A stretch of DNA of 64,000 bases, taken from Parapedobacter indicus. GTDB taxonomy: Bacteria > Bacteroidota > Bacteroidia > Sphingobacteriales > Sphingobacteriaceae. The DNA is taken from contig NZ_FOQO01000013.1 in the NCBI RefSeq assembly GCF_900113765.1, forward strand, positions 62,001 through 126,000, read 5' to 3'. Under the pieces are notes generated by a model, which saw only the letters and a list, made by a program, of their open reading frames with translations, was not told where the DNA came from and made no database searches. This document shows, piece by piece, positions 51,317-61,470 of the stretch (position 1 is its first letter; each line of letters begins with the position of its first letter). Both the position numbers and the translations under genes were made by a program.

Positions 51317-54300
51317 TTAAAACGAAACGTTTAGGCCCAAACTATACGTGGACGATACCGGATACACATTTGCATCGTATCCCATGCCCGTAATTTCGGG
51401 GGTAAATCCATTATAGCGCGTGAAGATAAAGGGCCGATCGGCCGTGGCAAAGATGCGTACAGGTATCGCTCCCTGGATGTTAAACCGGTAGCCCGCCTGG
51501 ATGTTCTGCACACGCAGGTAAGCACCGCTTTCAACAAAGAAAGAACTCGCTTGTAGGTTCCAGGAGGCCACGCTGCCCTGCGCCGACGGATACGCGTTCG
51601 TTGATCCCTCGCCTGTCCAAAGACCTTCGTAAAACGCCTGATCCATGTTCATCTGCGGATATTTGCGCCGCATAGCCCGGTTGAGGTTATGTATTTTATT
51701 GCCAGCAACTCCCTGAAGGGCCACACTGAAATCGAATTGCTTGTAACTCAACCCGATGTTAAGCCCGTAGGTCAACTTAGGCAGGTAATTTCCCAGGTTC
51801 ACACGATCGGCTTCGTCCAGCTCTCCGTTGCTATTCTGATCCTTATACCGCAGGTATCCAGGCAATATGGGGCTTCCCGGGTTTGCCTCATTGTATTGCC
51901 GTGCAATCGGATCGGCATCGATCTCTGCCTGGCTTTGGTAAACACCGGCTACCTCGTATCCGTAGTAATAGTTAATGGGTTGGCCTTCTTCTATGCGTGC
52001 CGGAAATTCGGCCGACCATTCCGGAAAGCCATTCATGATGTTGGCAAGTCCTCCCAGATCAACGACTTTGTTTTTAAGCGTGGTCGCATTGACTCCGATG
52101 GAATAGGCGAATTCGCCGGCCTGATCTTTCCAGTCGAGTCCGATTTCCCAACCGCTGTTTGCTACACTTCCCCAGTTGCCGTAAACCCGATCCCACATAA
52201 ATGGAATTGGGCGATCAAACGCCAGATCCTTGGTCTTGCGGTAGTAGTAGTCCACCGCACCGCTCAACCGGTTATCAAGCAATGCGAAATCGATACCTCC
52301 ATCCCATTCTTCGACCATTTCCCATCGTACTTGCGTAAAAAATCGGCCAACGCGGTAACCGGGAATGCGGCTTCCATAGGTCGATCCCATACTGCCAAAT
52401 ATCGCGGAGTAGTTGTTGCCTGAGTTGACAATGGCATAGCCGGCGTTGGGCTGGATACCGTCGTTCCCCAAAAGCCCCCAGCTGCCACGCACTTTCAGCA
52501 GATCGAACAGCGACTGATTTTCCATGAATTTTTCGCGGCTCAGTACCCATCCTAAACCCAGTGACGGGAAATACCCCCACTTGGTTTGGTATTTGGAGCT
52601 ACCGTCGGCCCGGAACGTGGCAGTAAGCAGGTATTTGCTATCGTAGTCGTACGTACCTCTTGCGAAGTAAGAAATTCCGGCATTGCGGAAGCCCCCTTCA
52701 CCGTATCCGGTAGCAGAGCCTGTTCCTTGCGCACCCTGCCCTACATACCAGAATTCCGAAGATTCAGGCACGTCGTTCGCCGATACCCACGTTTCGCGCC
52801 AGCGTTCTTCACGGGCAGATTGCCCCAGCAATACGGTCCAATGATGGGAACCGGCTTCATCTCTGTAGGTGAGGAGGTTGTCGAGAATGTAATTGGTATT
52901 GCGGGTCTGCGCCGACCGCAAATAAGAGCGATCGCTCCGCTGATCGTTGTCAATATAATACACCGGCGTGTAGCCGATCGCATGCGCGGACTGATAGCGT
53001 TGGCTTAATTGTGACCGAAAGGTCAGCTTATTATCCCAAAAGTTAGCTTCCAAGTAAGCACTGGGCAGAATCTGGAATCCCTTGCTCTCATTGTGATTGT
53101 AGTAGGCCGTGGCTATCGGATTGTTAAACCAGAAACCTGTCGGAATGCCAAGGGAAGAACTGGTACCGAACTTAACGGGCTTGGCCAGCTCCAGGCTGGG
53201 ATCATACACCGGATACAGCGGCGACGCAAAATAGGCCTGCCGGAACGCCGCATTATTCGGCGAAAATTGGTTGGAATTGTTCAAGTGGCCGGTAAATCCG
53301 ATTTTCAGCCAAGAAGCTACCCGCGCTTCGGCCTGCATACGGATGTTATACTTTCGGTGATAGTTTTCCGCGTCCATGATGCCGTCTTGGTCGAGGTAAT
53401 TGATTCCAAACGTATACGTGATCTTATCGCTGCCGCCCTGTACATCCAGGTTGTGGTTGGTGATCAGCGCACCCGACCGCAGCAGTTCGCCGTACCAATC
53501 TGTACTCATGGCCGGGCTAGCGTTTGTGCCGCCAAATTTAGACACGGAGCTTTCCACCACGCTGTTTTCACCCTTCGCCAGTGAATAAGCTGCGAATTGC
53601 GAACCGTCTGCCATTTTTAATACATTGTTGGGAGTTTGGACACCCACATAGCCGTTGTAGGTAACCCGGGGCTTCATGTTGAGGCTTCCCTTTTTGGTGG
53701 TAACGATGATGACGCCGTTTGCCGCTCGCACGCCATAAATCGCGGCTCCCGAAGCATCTTTCAATACCGACATATCGGCAATATCATTCGGATTCAGGAA
53801 ATCGATGTTGTCCATAAACATGCCGTCTACTACATACAGCGGGTTCTCGTTGTTAAACGAACCCACGCCCCGTACACGCACGGTAGGCGTGGTACCCGGC
53901 GCACCGGAGCTGACCACCTGCACACCGGCTACCGCCCCTTGCAGCGCATCCATCGGTGTGGATATGGTACGCTTGGCTGCATTTTCCATATTTACCGTGG
54001 CAACCGGCGCAGTTAAGTCACCTTTCCGTTGGGTGCCATATCCGATTACAACCACTTCATCCAGGTTAAATGCCCCATCTGCCGTCAACTGCAAATTGAG
54101 CACCGTCCCGGAAATGGCAAATGCCTGGCGGACGTAGCCAACGGAAGAAACAACCAGCGAGTCGGCAGTTTGTGGCACAGTTAAGGTGAACGCCCCGGTT
54201 TCGGAAGTTGTGGTTCCGATACCGGGCGCGTTTTTCACAGTTACGGAAGCAACCAGCGGGTTGCCTCCTGCATCGGTGACCGTGCCGGTCACCACGCTAC

Positions 54301-54373
54301 TTTGTGCCTGCACGAAACCATACGTGCAAGACAAAAGTGTAACCATAGCAAGTTTTAATAGATTTTTGTTCAT
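51317..54373 (-). CDS. SusC-family TonB-dependent transporter (PUL 2)
   Basis: 1018 residues. Signal peptide (1-23), carboxypeptidase-regulatory-like domain (VVTGTVTDAGGNPLVASVTV), VVVIGYGTQRKGDLTAPVAT, plug with DGMFMDNIDFLNPNDIADM, and a barrel ending YSLGLNVSF. No STN domain, so it is not wired to a FecR/sigma pair; control more likely comes from the divergent regulator at 54633. Confidence 0.95.
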   Translation of the reverse strand: MNKNLLKLAMVTLLSCTYGFVQAQSSVVTGTVTDAGGNPLVASVTVKNAPGIGTTTSETGAFTLTVPQTADSLVVSSVGYVRQAFAISGTVLNLQLTADGAFNLDEVVVIGYGTQRKGDLTAPVATVNMENAAKRTISTPMDALQGAVAGVQVVSSGAPGTTPTVRVRGVGSFNNENPLYVVDGMFMDNIDFLNPNDIADMSVLKDASGAAIYGVRAANGVIIVTTKKGSLNMKPRVTYNGYVGVQTPNNVLKMADGSQFAAYSLAKGENSVVESSVSKFGGTNASPAMSTDWYGELLRSGALITNHNLDVQGGSDKITYTFGINYLDQDGIMDAENYHRKYNIRMQAEARVASWLKIGFTGHLNNSNQFSPNNAAFRQAYFASPLYPVYDPSLELAKPVKFGTSSSLGIPTGFWFNNPIATAYYNHNESKGFQILPSAYLEANFWDNKLTFRSQLSQRYQSAHAIGYTPVYYIDNDQRSDRSYLRSAQTRNTNYILDNLLTYRDEAGSHHWTVLLGQSAREERWRETWVSANDVPESSEFWYVGQGAQGTGSATGYGEGGFRNAGISYFARGTYDYDSKYLLTATFRADGSSKYQTKWGYFPSLGLGWVLSREKFMENQSLFDLLKVRGSWGLLGNDGIQPNAGYAIVNSGNNYSAIFGSMGSTYGSRIPGYRVGRFFTQVRWEMVEEWDGGIDFALLDNRLSGAVDYYYRKTKDLAFDRPIPFMWDRVYGNWGSVANSGWEIGLDWKDQAGEFAYSIGVNATTLKNKVVDLGGLANIMNGFPEWSAEFPARIEEGQPINYYYGYEVAGVYQSQAEIDADPIARQYNEANPGSPILPGYLRYKDQNSNGELDEADRVNLGNYLPKLTYGLNIGLSYKQFDFSVALQGVAGNKIHNLNRAMRRKYPQMNMDQAFYEGLWTGEGSTNAYPSAQGSVASWNLQASSFFVESGAYLRVQNIQAGYRFNIQGAIPVRIFATADRPFIFTRYNGFTPEITGMGYDANVYPVSSTYSLGLNVSF

Positions 54374-54501
54374 GTGAATAATTGTTTTTGTTAAGGCAAT
54401 GAAGCCGCATGAGCACCTAAGGCATCCGATTCATAACGGCAACTCCTGCAAGCTTCATACACCCTTCATTTTACCAGGATTCTTGTTTACAATCAGTAGG
54501 T

Positions 54502-54509
54502 CAAAAATA
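54502..54509 (-). promoter_or_regulatory. candidate -7 element of susC (PUL 2)
   Basis: TATTTTTG on the minus strand (54509-54502) fits TAnnTTTG and would leave a leader of about 120 bases before the susC start. No good -33 element is visible, in keeping with activator-dependent expression. Confidence 0.4.
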
Positions 54510-54565
54510 GCATACGAAGCAGGTAAATCGGAAATATTACACTACAACATTTCTACATCATAACT

Positions 54566-54593
54566 GCGAAATCTGATGATTTCGCTATATTTG
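54566..54593 (+). promoter_or_regulatory. dyad operator abutting -7 element of the regulator gene
   Basis: GCGAAATC (54566-54573) and GATTTCGC (54578-54585) form a perfect dyad around TGAT. It is followed directly by TATATTTG (54586-54593), an exact -7 element 40 bases before the regulator ATG. The dyad occupies the promoter spacer, so a bound protein would block or remodel this promoter. Confidence 0.55.
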
Positions 54594-54632
54594 TCCTACT
54601 TCAGCGTCACAACAACTGACGAATAAATCTAT

Positions 54633-57491
54633 ATGACGTTCATCATCCGGTTGATACCCCTTTGGTTAATTGTCCTGCCTTACCTAGTATGGGGGCAGAA
54701 TACGCTGGGCATTCCCTTGGTTTTTAACTACAGCAAAGCGATATTCCAGGGCGGAAGCCGTACTTGGGATATTAAGCAAGATAGCAGGGGAATTCTTTAT
54801 TTTGCCAATAATGAAGGGCTGATTACGTTTGACGGGGGATATTGGAAACTTTATCCACTGCCCAATGGCACAATCGCCCGTTCGCTGTATATCGATGGGA
54901 ACGACCGGATTTATGTAGGTGGCCAGGGCGAGTTCGGCTATTTTGAAGCCTCACACACATCGCTACATTACACGTCACTGACGGAGCTCATCCCGGAAAA
55001 ACACCGGAAATTTGCCGATGTGTGGAATACGGCCAAACAAGGTTCGTCGGTTTTTTTTCGGACCAACGACCGCATCTTTGAACTGACCAACGGCCGGATT
55101 ACCGTACACAACGCTACTACAACCTGGCAGTTCCTCGGTCATTCGGAAGGCCGGCTATTCGCACAGGATCGGGAAAATGGGTTGCTTGAATTCCGGAACA
55201 ATCGGTGGTCGCCGTTATCCCCGGAAAACCTGCTGAAAGATGCCGCCATTGCCGACGTCTTTTCCATCGGTGAAGACAGCGTTTTATTCGCTACCTTAAC
55301 CAATCAAATGTACTTGTTGCACGAGGACAAGTTCCAGCTGCTGGACACTGGACCGTGGCGGGATCTGTATACCCCCTCGTTCTCGAGAATCAGTGACACA
55401 GAATATGCCACGGCAACATCCCTGGCAGGTTGCTTGATCCGCAACCTCGACGGCCAGGTAATCCAGCGCATCGGTGTTGCCGAAGGCTTACCAAATAATA
55501 ACGTCTCCGCTGTCTTCACCGATCGAGATGGTAATATCTGGGCCGGAGTTGACAACGCGATCGCGGTAATCAGCTACAACAGCGTTGTCAAATATTTTCG
55601 CCCCAACCTGGAAAATGACGTCACGGGGTTTTCTACCCGTGTGTTTAAAAAGAACCTGTACCTGTCTTCTTCCAACGGTGTATACGTGGCTCCATTGGCA
55701 CCAGATGCCACGGATCACAGCCTATCCCAGGGTAGTTTCTCGTTGGTTGCCGGCAGCGACCGAGGTGAAGCCTGGCGCCTGGAGGAGGTAAACGGTCAGC
55801 TGCTCCTTGCTCATAATGCCGGTGTCTTTATCATCAAAGATAAAACGGCCATACCCCTTGCGGCAGGTACTGGTTCCTGGATGTTCCTACCCTTATCTTC
55901 CGTGTATCCGGTATCCGATATCGTGGTGGGCACCTATTACGGTTTAGACCTGCTACATTATTCAAAGGGCCGTTTCCAGAAATTGGGCACCTTAACGGGG
56001 CAGCCCGATTCATACCGTTTTCTGGAACGGGATGAAAACGGTGATGTATGGGCATCGCATCCCTACCGCGGCATTTATCGGTTGCGTATTGCGCCGGACA
56101 GTATGCAATACGAAGCGCGTCTCTTCACCCAAAACGACGGCCTGCCTTCGTCTTTCCAAAATTATGTTTTTAAAATCGCCAACCGCATCGTGTTTGCGAC
56201 CGAATCGGGCATCTATGAATTTGATACGGTCTCCCAACGCTTTGTCCCATCTGCGTCATTCACATGTTTTCGGGGAATCCCCATTAAATACCTGAAAGAT
56301 GACGTAGATGGCAATGTATGGTTCTGCAGCGGAAAAAAAGTCGGAGTGGCGCGGTTTGCGGAAGAAGAAGCCAGCCGAGAGATCACGTTTTTCCCCGAGA
56401 TCGAAGGGCTCAACACTTCCGGATTCGAAAATATTTACCCATATAACCGGAATAATATCTACATCGGCTCCGAAAAGGGCATCATTCACATCAACTATGA
56501 AAAATACACCGGCGACACTCCTCAGCCCGCGGCGCTGCTATCTTCCATAAAAACTTCGGGCAAAAAAGATAGTCTTATTTTTGGAGGATATTTTCCTTCG
56601 CAGATACCCGAACTGCCCCCTTCGTTCGACTCCTATCATTTTAAATACGGCTCGCCAAGCTTCGGCATACAGAACCATGTAACCTATAGCTATTGGTTGG
56701 AAGGGTATGATACCGGTTGGTCTGAATGGAGCTCGGCCACTGAAAAACATTACACGAATCTCTCCAACGGTAGGTATACATTTAAGCTAAAGGCACGAAA
56801 GAATCCGGGAAACGAATCGGAAATCATTGCCTATACGTTTGTGATTCTGCCCCCTTGGTATAAAACGGTTTGGGCAATGCTGGGCTATTTCTTTTTATTT
56901 CTGACGGGGGTTTACCTATTGATCCGCTGGCAGCAACGGGCGTGGCGGCTGCAACAGCTCGAATTCGAAGGAAAACTGCATCAATTGCGGTATATCCATC
57001 AACTGGAGATCGAGAAGAATGAAAAGGAGATCGTAAAATTGCAGAATGAAAAATTGGAAAACGAAGTACTACTGAAGACCAAAGAATTGGCCAATACGAG
57101 TATGCAACTGATGGAAAACACGGATGCATTGATCAAACTCAAGGTCGAAATCACCAAATTAAACCTACACGCCGAAGATGAAAACGACCTGAAACGAATC
57201 ACTTCACTGCTCAAAGATGTTGAAAAGAACAGTGCCAACTGGGATCAGTTTGCCGCCCACTTTGACGAACTGATCGACGGCTTTCTTAACCGGCTGAAAA
57301 CCGCTCACCCCGACTTAACGCGCACAGACTTGAAAGTTTGCGCCTACCTACGCCTGAATTTCTCTTCCAAACAGATTGCACAGTTACAGAACATCTCGGT
57401 TAGAGGCGTTGAAATCCATCGCTACCGACTCCGTAAAAAACTGGGACTGCCAACCGAGCTGTCGCTGAGCGAGTACCTGGCAACTATTTGA
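54633..57491 (+). CDS. beta-propeller/Y_Y_Y sensor with LuxR-type HTH
   Basis: 952 residues. Signal peptide (1-21); two-component-regulator-type propeller repeats (e.g. DIKQDSRGILYFANNEGLIT, VFTDRDGNIWAGVDNAIAVI) to about 640; a Y_Y_Y domain (SYWLEGYDTGWSEWSSATEK, then YTNLSNGRYTFKLKARK) about 685-750; a transmembrane helix near 755-775; a long coiled coil (780-860); and a C-terminal helix-turn-helix (LTRTDLKVCAYLRLNFSSKQ, VEIHRYRLRKKLGL). It looks like a hybrid two-component sensor without kinase or receiver, linking periplasmic glycan sensing straight to DNA binding. Placed between PULs 2 and 3, divergent from the former. Confidence 0.88.
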   Translation: MTFIIRLIPLWLIVLPYLVWGQNTLGIPLVFNYSKAIFQGGSRTWDIKQDSRGILYFANNEGLITFDGGYWKLYPLPNGTIARSLYIDGNDRIYVGGQGEFGYFEASHTSLHYTSLTELIPEKHRKFADVWNTAKQGSSVFFRTNDRIFELTNGRITVHNATTTWQFLGHSEGRLFAQDRENGLLEFRNNRWSPLSPENLLKDAAIADVFSIGEDSVLFATLTNQMYLLHEDKFQLLDTGPWRDLYTPSFSRISDTEYATATSLAGCLIRNLDGQVIQRIGVAEGLPNNNVSAVFTDRDGNIWAGVDNAIAVISYNSVVKYFRPNLENDVTGFSTRVFKKNLYLSSSNGVYVAPLAPDATDHSLSQGSFSLVAGSDRGEAWRLEEVNGQLLLAHNAGVFIIKDKTAIPLAAGTGSWMFLPLSSVYPVSDIVVGTYYGLDLLHYSKGRFQKLGTLTGQPDSYRFLERDENGDVWASHPYRGIYRLRIAPDSMQYEARLFTQNDGLPSSFQNYVFKIANRIVFATESGIYEFDTVSQRFVPSASFTCFRGIPIKYLKDDVDGNVWFCSGKKVGVARFAEEEASREITFFPEIEGLNTSGFENIYPYNRNNIYIGSEKGIIHINYEKYTGDTPQPAALLSSIKTSGKKDSLIFGGYFPSQIPELPPSFDSYHFKYGSPSFGIQNHVTYSYWLEGYDTGWSEWSSATEKHYTNLSNGRYTFKLKARKNPGNESEIIAYTFVILPPWYKTVWAMLGYFFLFLTGVYLLIRWQQRAWRLQQLEFEGKLHQLRYIHQLEIEKNEKEIVKLQNEKLENEVLLKTKELANTSMQLMENTDALIKLKVEITKLNLHAEDENDLKRITSLLKDVEKNSANWDQFAAHFDELIDGFLNRLKTAHPDLTRTDLKVCAYLRLNFSSKQIAQLQNISVRGVEIHRYRLRKKLGLPTELSLSEYLATI

Positions 57492-57500
57492 TTCATTTGT

Positions 57501-58991
57501 TTAAGGCTCTTCCGCAGGCTCCGCCCAATCGTACGTCTTGAACACCCCTACCGGCAAACCCTCGTTGCTCCGCAGGTTGGTGGTACGCGTGTAGCTCCAG
57601 CCAAGCCGGGCATACGCAGGTTCGGGCACGGCAGCTGCCGTGAGCCGGACGGTGCTACCACTGATCTCCGCATTCGCAGGATGGAATACGCGATCGGCAC
57701 CCGCCAGTTCGAAAAAGGTAGGCGATAATCCATCGACCGTTTTCAATCCCGATCCGGCATGCCGAAAATCCACTTCCAGCGTGTTGCCGATAATCCGGTG
57801 GCCTGCATAGAGGGGCGATTTTGGCTGGCCTGTCCGGCCATATTTATTCTCCAGCGCCAAAAAGGCAAAGCGCTTGCCAACGTCCAGCTTGTTCCTGGGA
57901 TGGATGTCGTGGATATCGCCGATGTCGTCGTTGCAGATCACGCCACTGTTGGGGATCTGCTCGCTGGCCCTCTGTTGCGCAAACCGCATGTTGGGATTGG
58001 CATAGTTGACCTGATAGTCAAATGCCCGCTGATAGGGGCAGATCTGGGCAATGTAAAACGGGAAGTCTGCAGATTCGACGCCCCATAGCTTGCGCCAGCT
58101 GGCTGCCAGGGTAGCCAGTAGCGCCGGATAGGTACCAGGGGCATCCATATTGGCTTCACCTTGGTACCAGATGACACCGGCCACCGGGATGTCCCGCAGC
58201 GGATAGATCATCGCATTGAAAGCCGACCCGATGCGATAGGGTGCTTGGGCGTCTGCCCGCGGCGTGGCATCCTGCTTGAGCGCCTGCTCACGGATGGCAT
58301 CATTGGCCAATACAGCGTCCCGTTCTGCCCACACTTCGCCCGTGGTGTCTCCCCAGCTGGCATTGATCAGCCCCACCGGCACCTGCAATGCCTCCACCAG
58401 CTGCTTGCCGAAGAAATAAGCTACTGCACTGAACCACTCCAGCGAACCGGCTGTACAGGGCTGCCACGTGGCAGGCAGCGTAGCTACGGGTGCAGACGCC
58501 TGTACCTGTGGCACATGCAGCAGCCGGATGGGCAGGCTGGCATTGGCACCGATCATCTCGGAAAGCCCCCCTTCGGTATCTTTTAGCGGCCACCACATGT
58601 TGGACTGGCCGCTGCAAACCCATACTTCGCCGATGAGGATATCGTCAAATGTGAGTGTCTGTTTGCCCGACACAGTAACCTGCTGAGCGTTAAAACCACC
58701 GTTGGGCGCAGTCACCGTATGCCGCCAGCTGCCGTCTGCCGATACCTGTATCCGGCTGGACTTCTCTTCCCAACTGCAGGAAATTTCGACGTATTGGCCC
58801 GCGGTGCCTGTTCCCGAAATCGTAAACGGTTTGTTCTGCTGCATGACCATGTGCGCCTGAAGGCTAGGGCCCACCGTCAGTTTTTCAGAGAGCCTGCCGT
58901 TCCCTCCTTCGGGACCGGCAGGCTCCTCCTTGCCCGAACAACCCATCGCACAGCACACTACAAGTGCGATCAAAAAGTCTGTCCGTTTCAT
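57501..58991 (-). CDS. sialate-O-acetylesterase-like (SASA) lipoprotein
   Basis: 496 residues; lipobox AMGC near residue 18. Beta N-terminal domain (LQAHMVMQQNKPFTISGTG), then the SGNH-type esterase: nucleophile block EVWVCSGQSNMWWPL with Ser near 130, GLINASWGDTTGEVW near 215, GVIWYQGEANMDAP near 277, and the catalytic His in DIHDIHPRNKLDVGKR near 375. Family members remove acetyl groups from sialate or from acetylated plant glycans; the latter fits this locus. Overlaps the glycosidase gene by 4 bases (ATGA). Confidence 0.9.
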   Translation of the reverse strand: MKRTDFLIALVVCCAMGCSGKEEPAGPEGGNGRLSEKLTVGPSLQAHMVMQQNKPFTISGTGTAGQYVEISCSWEEKSSRIQVSADGSWRHTVTAPNGGFNAQQVTVSGKQTLTFDDILIGEVWVCSGQSNMWWPLKDTEGGLSEMIGANASLPIRLLHVPQVQASAPVATLPATWQPCTAGSLEWFSAVAYFFGKQLVEALQVPVGLINASWGDTTGEVWAERDAVLANDAIREQALKQDATPRADAQAPYRIGSAFNAMIYPLRDIPVAGVIWYQGEANMDAPGTYPALLATLAASWRKLWGVESADFPFYIAQICPYQRAFDYQVNYANPNMRFAQQRASEQIPNSGVICNDDIGDIHDIHPRNKLDVGKRFAFLALENKYGRTGQPKSPLYAGHRIIGNTLEVDFRHAGSGLKTVDGLSPTFFELAGADRVFHPANAEISGSTVRLTAAAVPEPAYARLGWSYTRTTNLRSNEGLPVGVFKTYDWAEPAEEP

Positions 58992-60484
58992 GGCAGGGTG
59001 GTTATCAACACGAGCGTGTGGCCGGGAAGCGTAATCGTACGAGACTGGCCATTGCCAAGCTGGATGGTTTCCACACTTTCGGGAACCGCAAAGCCGTTGG
59101 CATCTACCGCGCCCTCAAAGGCGGTTCCCTGCCCGGCTGTAAACCGGTATACTTTTGCGTTGCTGAGCGTCATGCCTTGGTCGGCCTTTAGCTGCAATGT
59201 ATACGCCGCAGCATGCGAATTGGCAATGGCGATGGTATGCGCGCCCGATTTTTCGGCGGCGATGGCCTGCAGTCCCTTTTTCTCGGGGATAGCTACCTGC
59301 AGCAGGTTCGACCCTGCCGGAAAATAACGGCATAGCAACGACATGGGATAAAACCACGGCCGGATGGCCTCATCTGTCGCCCCGCCGAAACGCTCTTCGC
59401 CCAGGATGTTCCAGAATCCCCATCGCTTCAATTTATCATTCTGGTCTTCATACATCGCATCGTCCATGTTCCAGAGGATGACACCGTTGTAGCCTGCCAG
59501 CATGTTCTGGATGACGGCATCGGCCACATCCACCCCATAAAAAGCATCGTAGACCATCATGTTCGAGTCGTCGCCGGCAAAGGGATCTTCCGCGATGCGG
59601 GCCAGGTTGGTAGCTCCGAGTTCCGAATTGGGATTGTACTTGAACCCCAGTTCACCCATGATCATGGGTTTGCCGGCAGGGGCCACTCCCCGGTAGGCCT
59701 CAATCACGCTGCGGTAACTGCCTCCTTTCACCTGGTCGTCTGTGGGATATGAATGGATGTCATAGGCCCCGATGCGGTCGCCGAAATGGGCGGCCGGACG
59801 GGTGATCCAGTCCGAAAGACTGGTATCGTTCCAGATGGCTACGTCGGGAGCAATGACCGTAATCCGGTCCGACAGTCCTTTCTGCTCCATCAAGGAAAAG
59901 ATCTGGTCGTAGGTCTGCTGCCAAAGATCATAGTTGCCCCCGATGGACGACCAGTCGCCCGCGGGCTCGTTGCACATGTTATAATATTTCAGGCAGGTAT
60001 AGCCTTTAACATCCAACAGGTATTTCAGGAAGTCGGTAGACCGGTCCAACCAGTCGGTATCCACGCTGCCGTCTTCCAGTGCGCGCTCTCCCCATTCCCC
60101 GTACATTACCTGAATGCCCTGCTCCTGGCAGAAATCCAGTATCCGGAACAGTACGCCCGCACTTTTCTCGGGATGATAGGCCCCGTCCGTCAGGTAATTC
60201 CACCCCTGGGAGACCATGATGCGTACCAGCCCCGGTTTAAGGAACGACACGCGCTCGCGCAGGGTGGCCCAATCGGCCTCCGTGAAGGTAGCATTGCCCG
60301 TCCATCGCTCGATGTTGTCATATCCGCCCCATTGCGGGCCAATGCCTTCGAAAGGCAGACCGGTAACCGGCGTGGTCTTTACCACAATGTCATTGTTGAT
60401 ATTTTTGGATTCAAGCCGAACGTCCTGGCAGGCAGACGACACGCCCGCCAGCATCAATCCGAATAAACAGCCCTGTAGTTTCAT
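58988..60484 (-). CDS. clan GH-A glycoside hydrolase lipoprotein
   Basis: 498 residues; lipobox VSSAC at about residue 19. The TIM barrel begins GLPFEGIGPQWGGYDNIERW; the acid/base Glu lies in KYYNMCNEPAGDWSSIGGNY near 172 and the nucleophile Glu in GKPMIMGELGFKYN near 275. A C-terminal beta domain (about 400-498) follows, as in GH30/GH39/GH5-like enzymes. I cannot fix the family. Surface-exposed lipoprotein in PUL 3, coupled to the esterase gene. Confidence 0.82.
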   Translation of the reverse strand: MKLQGCLFGLMLAGVSSACQDVRLESKNINNDIVVKTTPVTGLPFEGIGPQWGGYDNIERWTGNATFTEADWATLRERVSFLKPGLVRIMVSQGWNYLTDGAYHPEKSAGVLFRILDFCQEQGIQVMYGEWGERALEDGSVDTDWLDRSTDFLKYLLDVKGYTCLKYYNMCNEPAGDWSSIGGNYDLWQQTYDQIFSLMEQKGLSDRITVIAPDVAIWNDTSLSDWITRPAAHFGDRIGAYDIHSYPTDDQVKGGSYRSVIEAYRGVAPAGKPMIMGELGFKYNPNSELGATNLARIAEDPFAGDDSNMMVYDAFYGVDVADAVIQNMLAGYNGVILWNMDDAMYEDQNDKLKRWGFWNILGEERFGGATDEAIRPWFYPMSLLCRYFPAGSNLLQVAIPEKKGLQAIAAEKSGAHTIAIANSHAAAYTLQLKADQGMTLSNAKVYRFTAGQGTAFEGAVDANGFAVPESVETIQLGNGQSRTITLPGHTLVLITTLP

Positions 60485-60509
60485 GAGTTTCTTAATTTGT
60501 GTGAATAGT

Positions 60510-61466
60510 TTATTGATCGGACACCTTGGTTACCTGTACCCAGTATTTCTTCGCATTTTCGACAAAACGCTCACGGTCTTTATAGATGTCTATCCAGACG
60601 AAGGATGGCGTGAGCTCGAATACAAATGCATGGTCGGGCAACGTAAGCTCGTTATTGAAGTCGTCCAGCTTTTCGGTTCCGCTCCCCACAAACCGGCCCG
60701 TGGATACGGTGCTGCCACCGGAGAAGGTCAGGGTGCCCTGGCGTGAGTTGCGCTTCCAGGTGCCTTCACCCACCGGGATCTTGCGGTATTTCGAATTGAC
60801 ATCGATGGGGGTGCGTGCACCGTCGGGATCGTCGATGAAGATGAAGTCGGCATACTGCTCATCGGGTCCGGCATGGTTGATGACCTTACCATAGGCATCG
60901 CCCTCTTCGGTAATGCCTTCCAGCGTAAACGTGAGGGTGTTGTCGTATTCGGCTACCGGTCCACTGCCATCCTGCTGCCAGTTCCACGCACGTTCAGCCA
61001 TATCCGGATAGGCAGCGGAGCCGCCATATTCCGGCCATGCACCGCCGTATACCGACAGCGTGGTGATCTGCCAGGTGCCCACCAATTCGTCCGCAAACGG
61101 GACGTACTGGATGGTCCAGGCGCGCGTTTTGCCGGATTTGGATGTCACCGTCAACTGTGCCGTATGGTTGCCGTCAAAAATGAGCTCATCGCCTTCGGAC
61201 AGTTCTGACTGCGCACCGTAGGAAAGTTCCAGACTTTTGATGACTAGCCGGTTGCCGTCGCCTGCCGTCGCATTATACATAAACGACACGGTCCCTTCGT
61301 TGTGCTCGTCGCGCTGGATTGTTGCGGTGCCCACCTGGTTTTCAAACACGATATCGATGATGGCCCGCTCGTGGTTCCACTGCTGGTCACGGACATCCTG
61401 CATGATATCCCGCTTGCAGCCGGCCAGCAGCAGCAGGCAATACGTATATAAAAGATACTTGTTCAT
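60510..61466 (-). CDS. SusE/F-position lipoprotein of unknown function (PUL 3)
   Basis: 318 residues from Met 61466 (MNKYLLYTYCLLLLAGC, lipobox LLAGC). Two beta domains: an N-terminal Ig-like domain (IIDIVFENQVGTATIQRDEH; YGAQSELSEGDELIFD) and a lipocalin-like C-terminal domain (ELVGTWQITTLSVYGGAWPE; FIFIDDPDGARTPIDVNSKY). Position right after susD and lipid anchoring suggest a glycan-binding surface protein. The longer frame to 61652 lies inside susD and is rejected. Confidence 0.75.
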   Translation of the reverse strand: MNKYLLYTYCLLLLAGCKRDIMQDVRDQQWNHERAIIDIVFENQVGTATIQRDEHNEGTVSFMYNATAGDGNRLVIKSLELSYGAQSELSEGDELIFDGNHTAQLTVTSKSGKTRAWTIQYVPFADELVGTWQITTLSVYGGAWPEYGGSAAYPDMAERAWNWQQDGSGPVAEYDNTLTFTLEGITEEGDAYGKVINHAGPDEQYADFIFIDDPDGARTPIDVNSKYRKIPVGEGTWKRNSRQGTLTFSGGSTVSTGRFVGSGTEKLDDFNNELTLPDHAFVFELTPSFVWIDIYKDRERFVENAKKYWVQVTKVSDQ

Positions 61467-61470
61467 TTGC

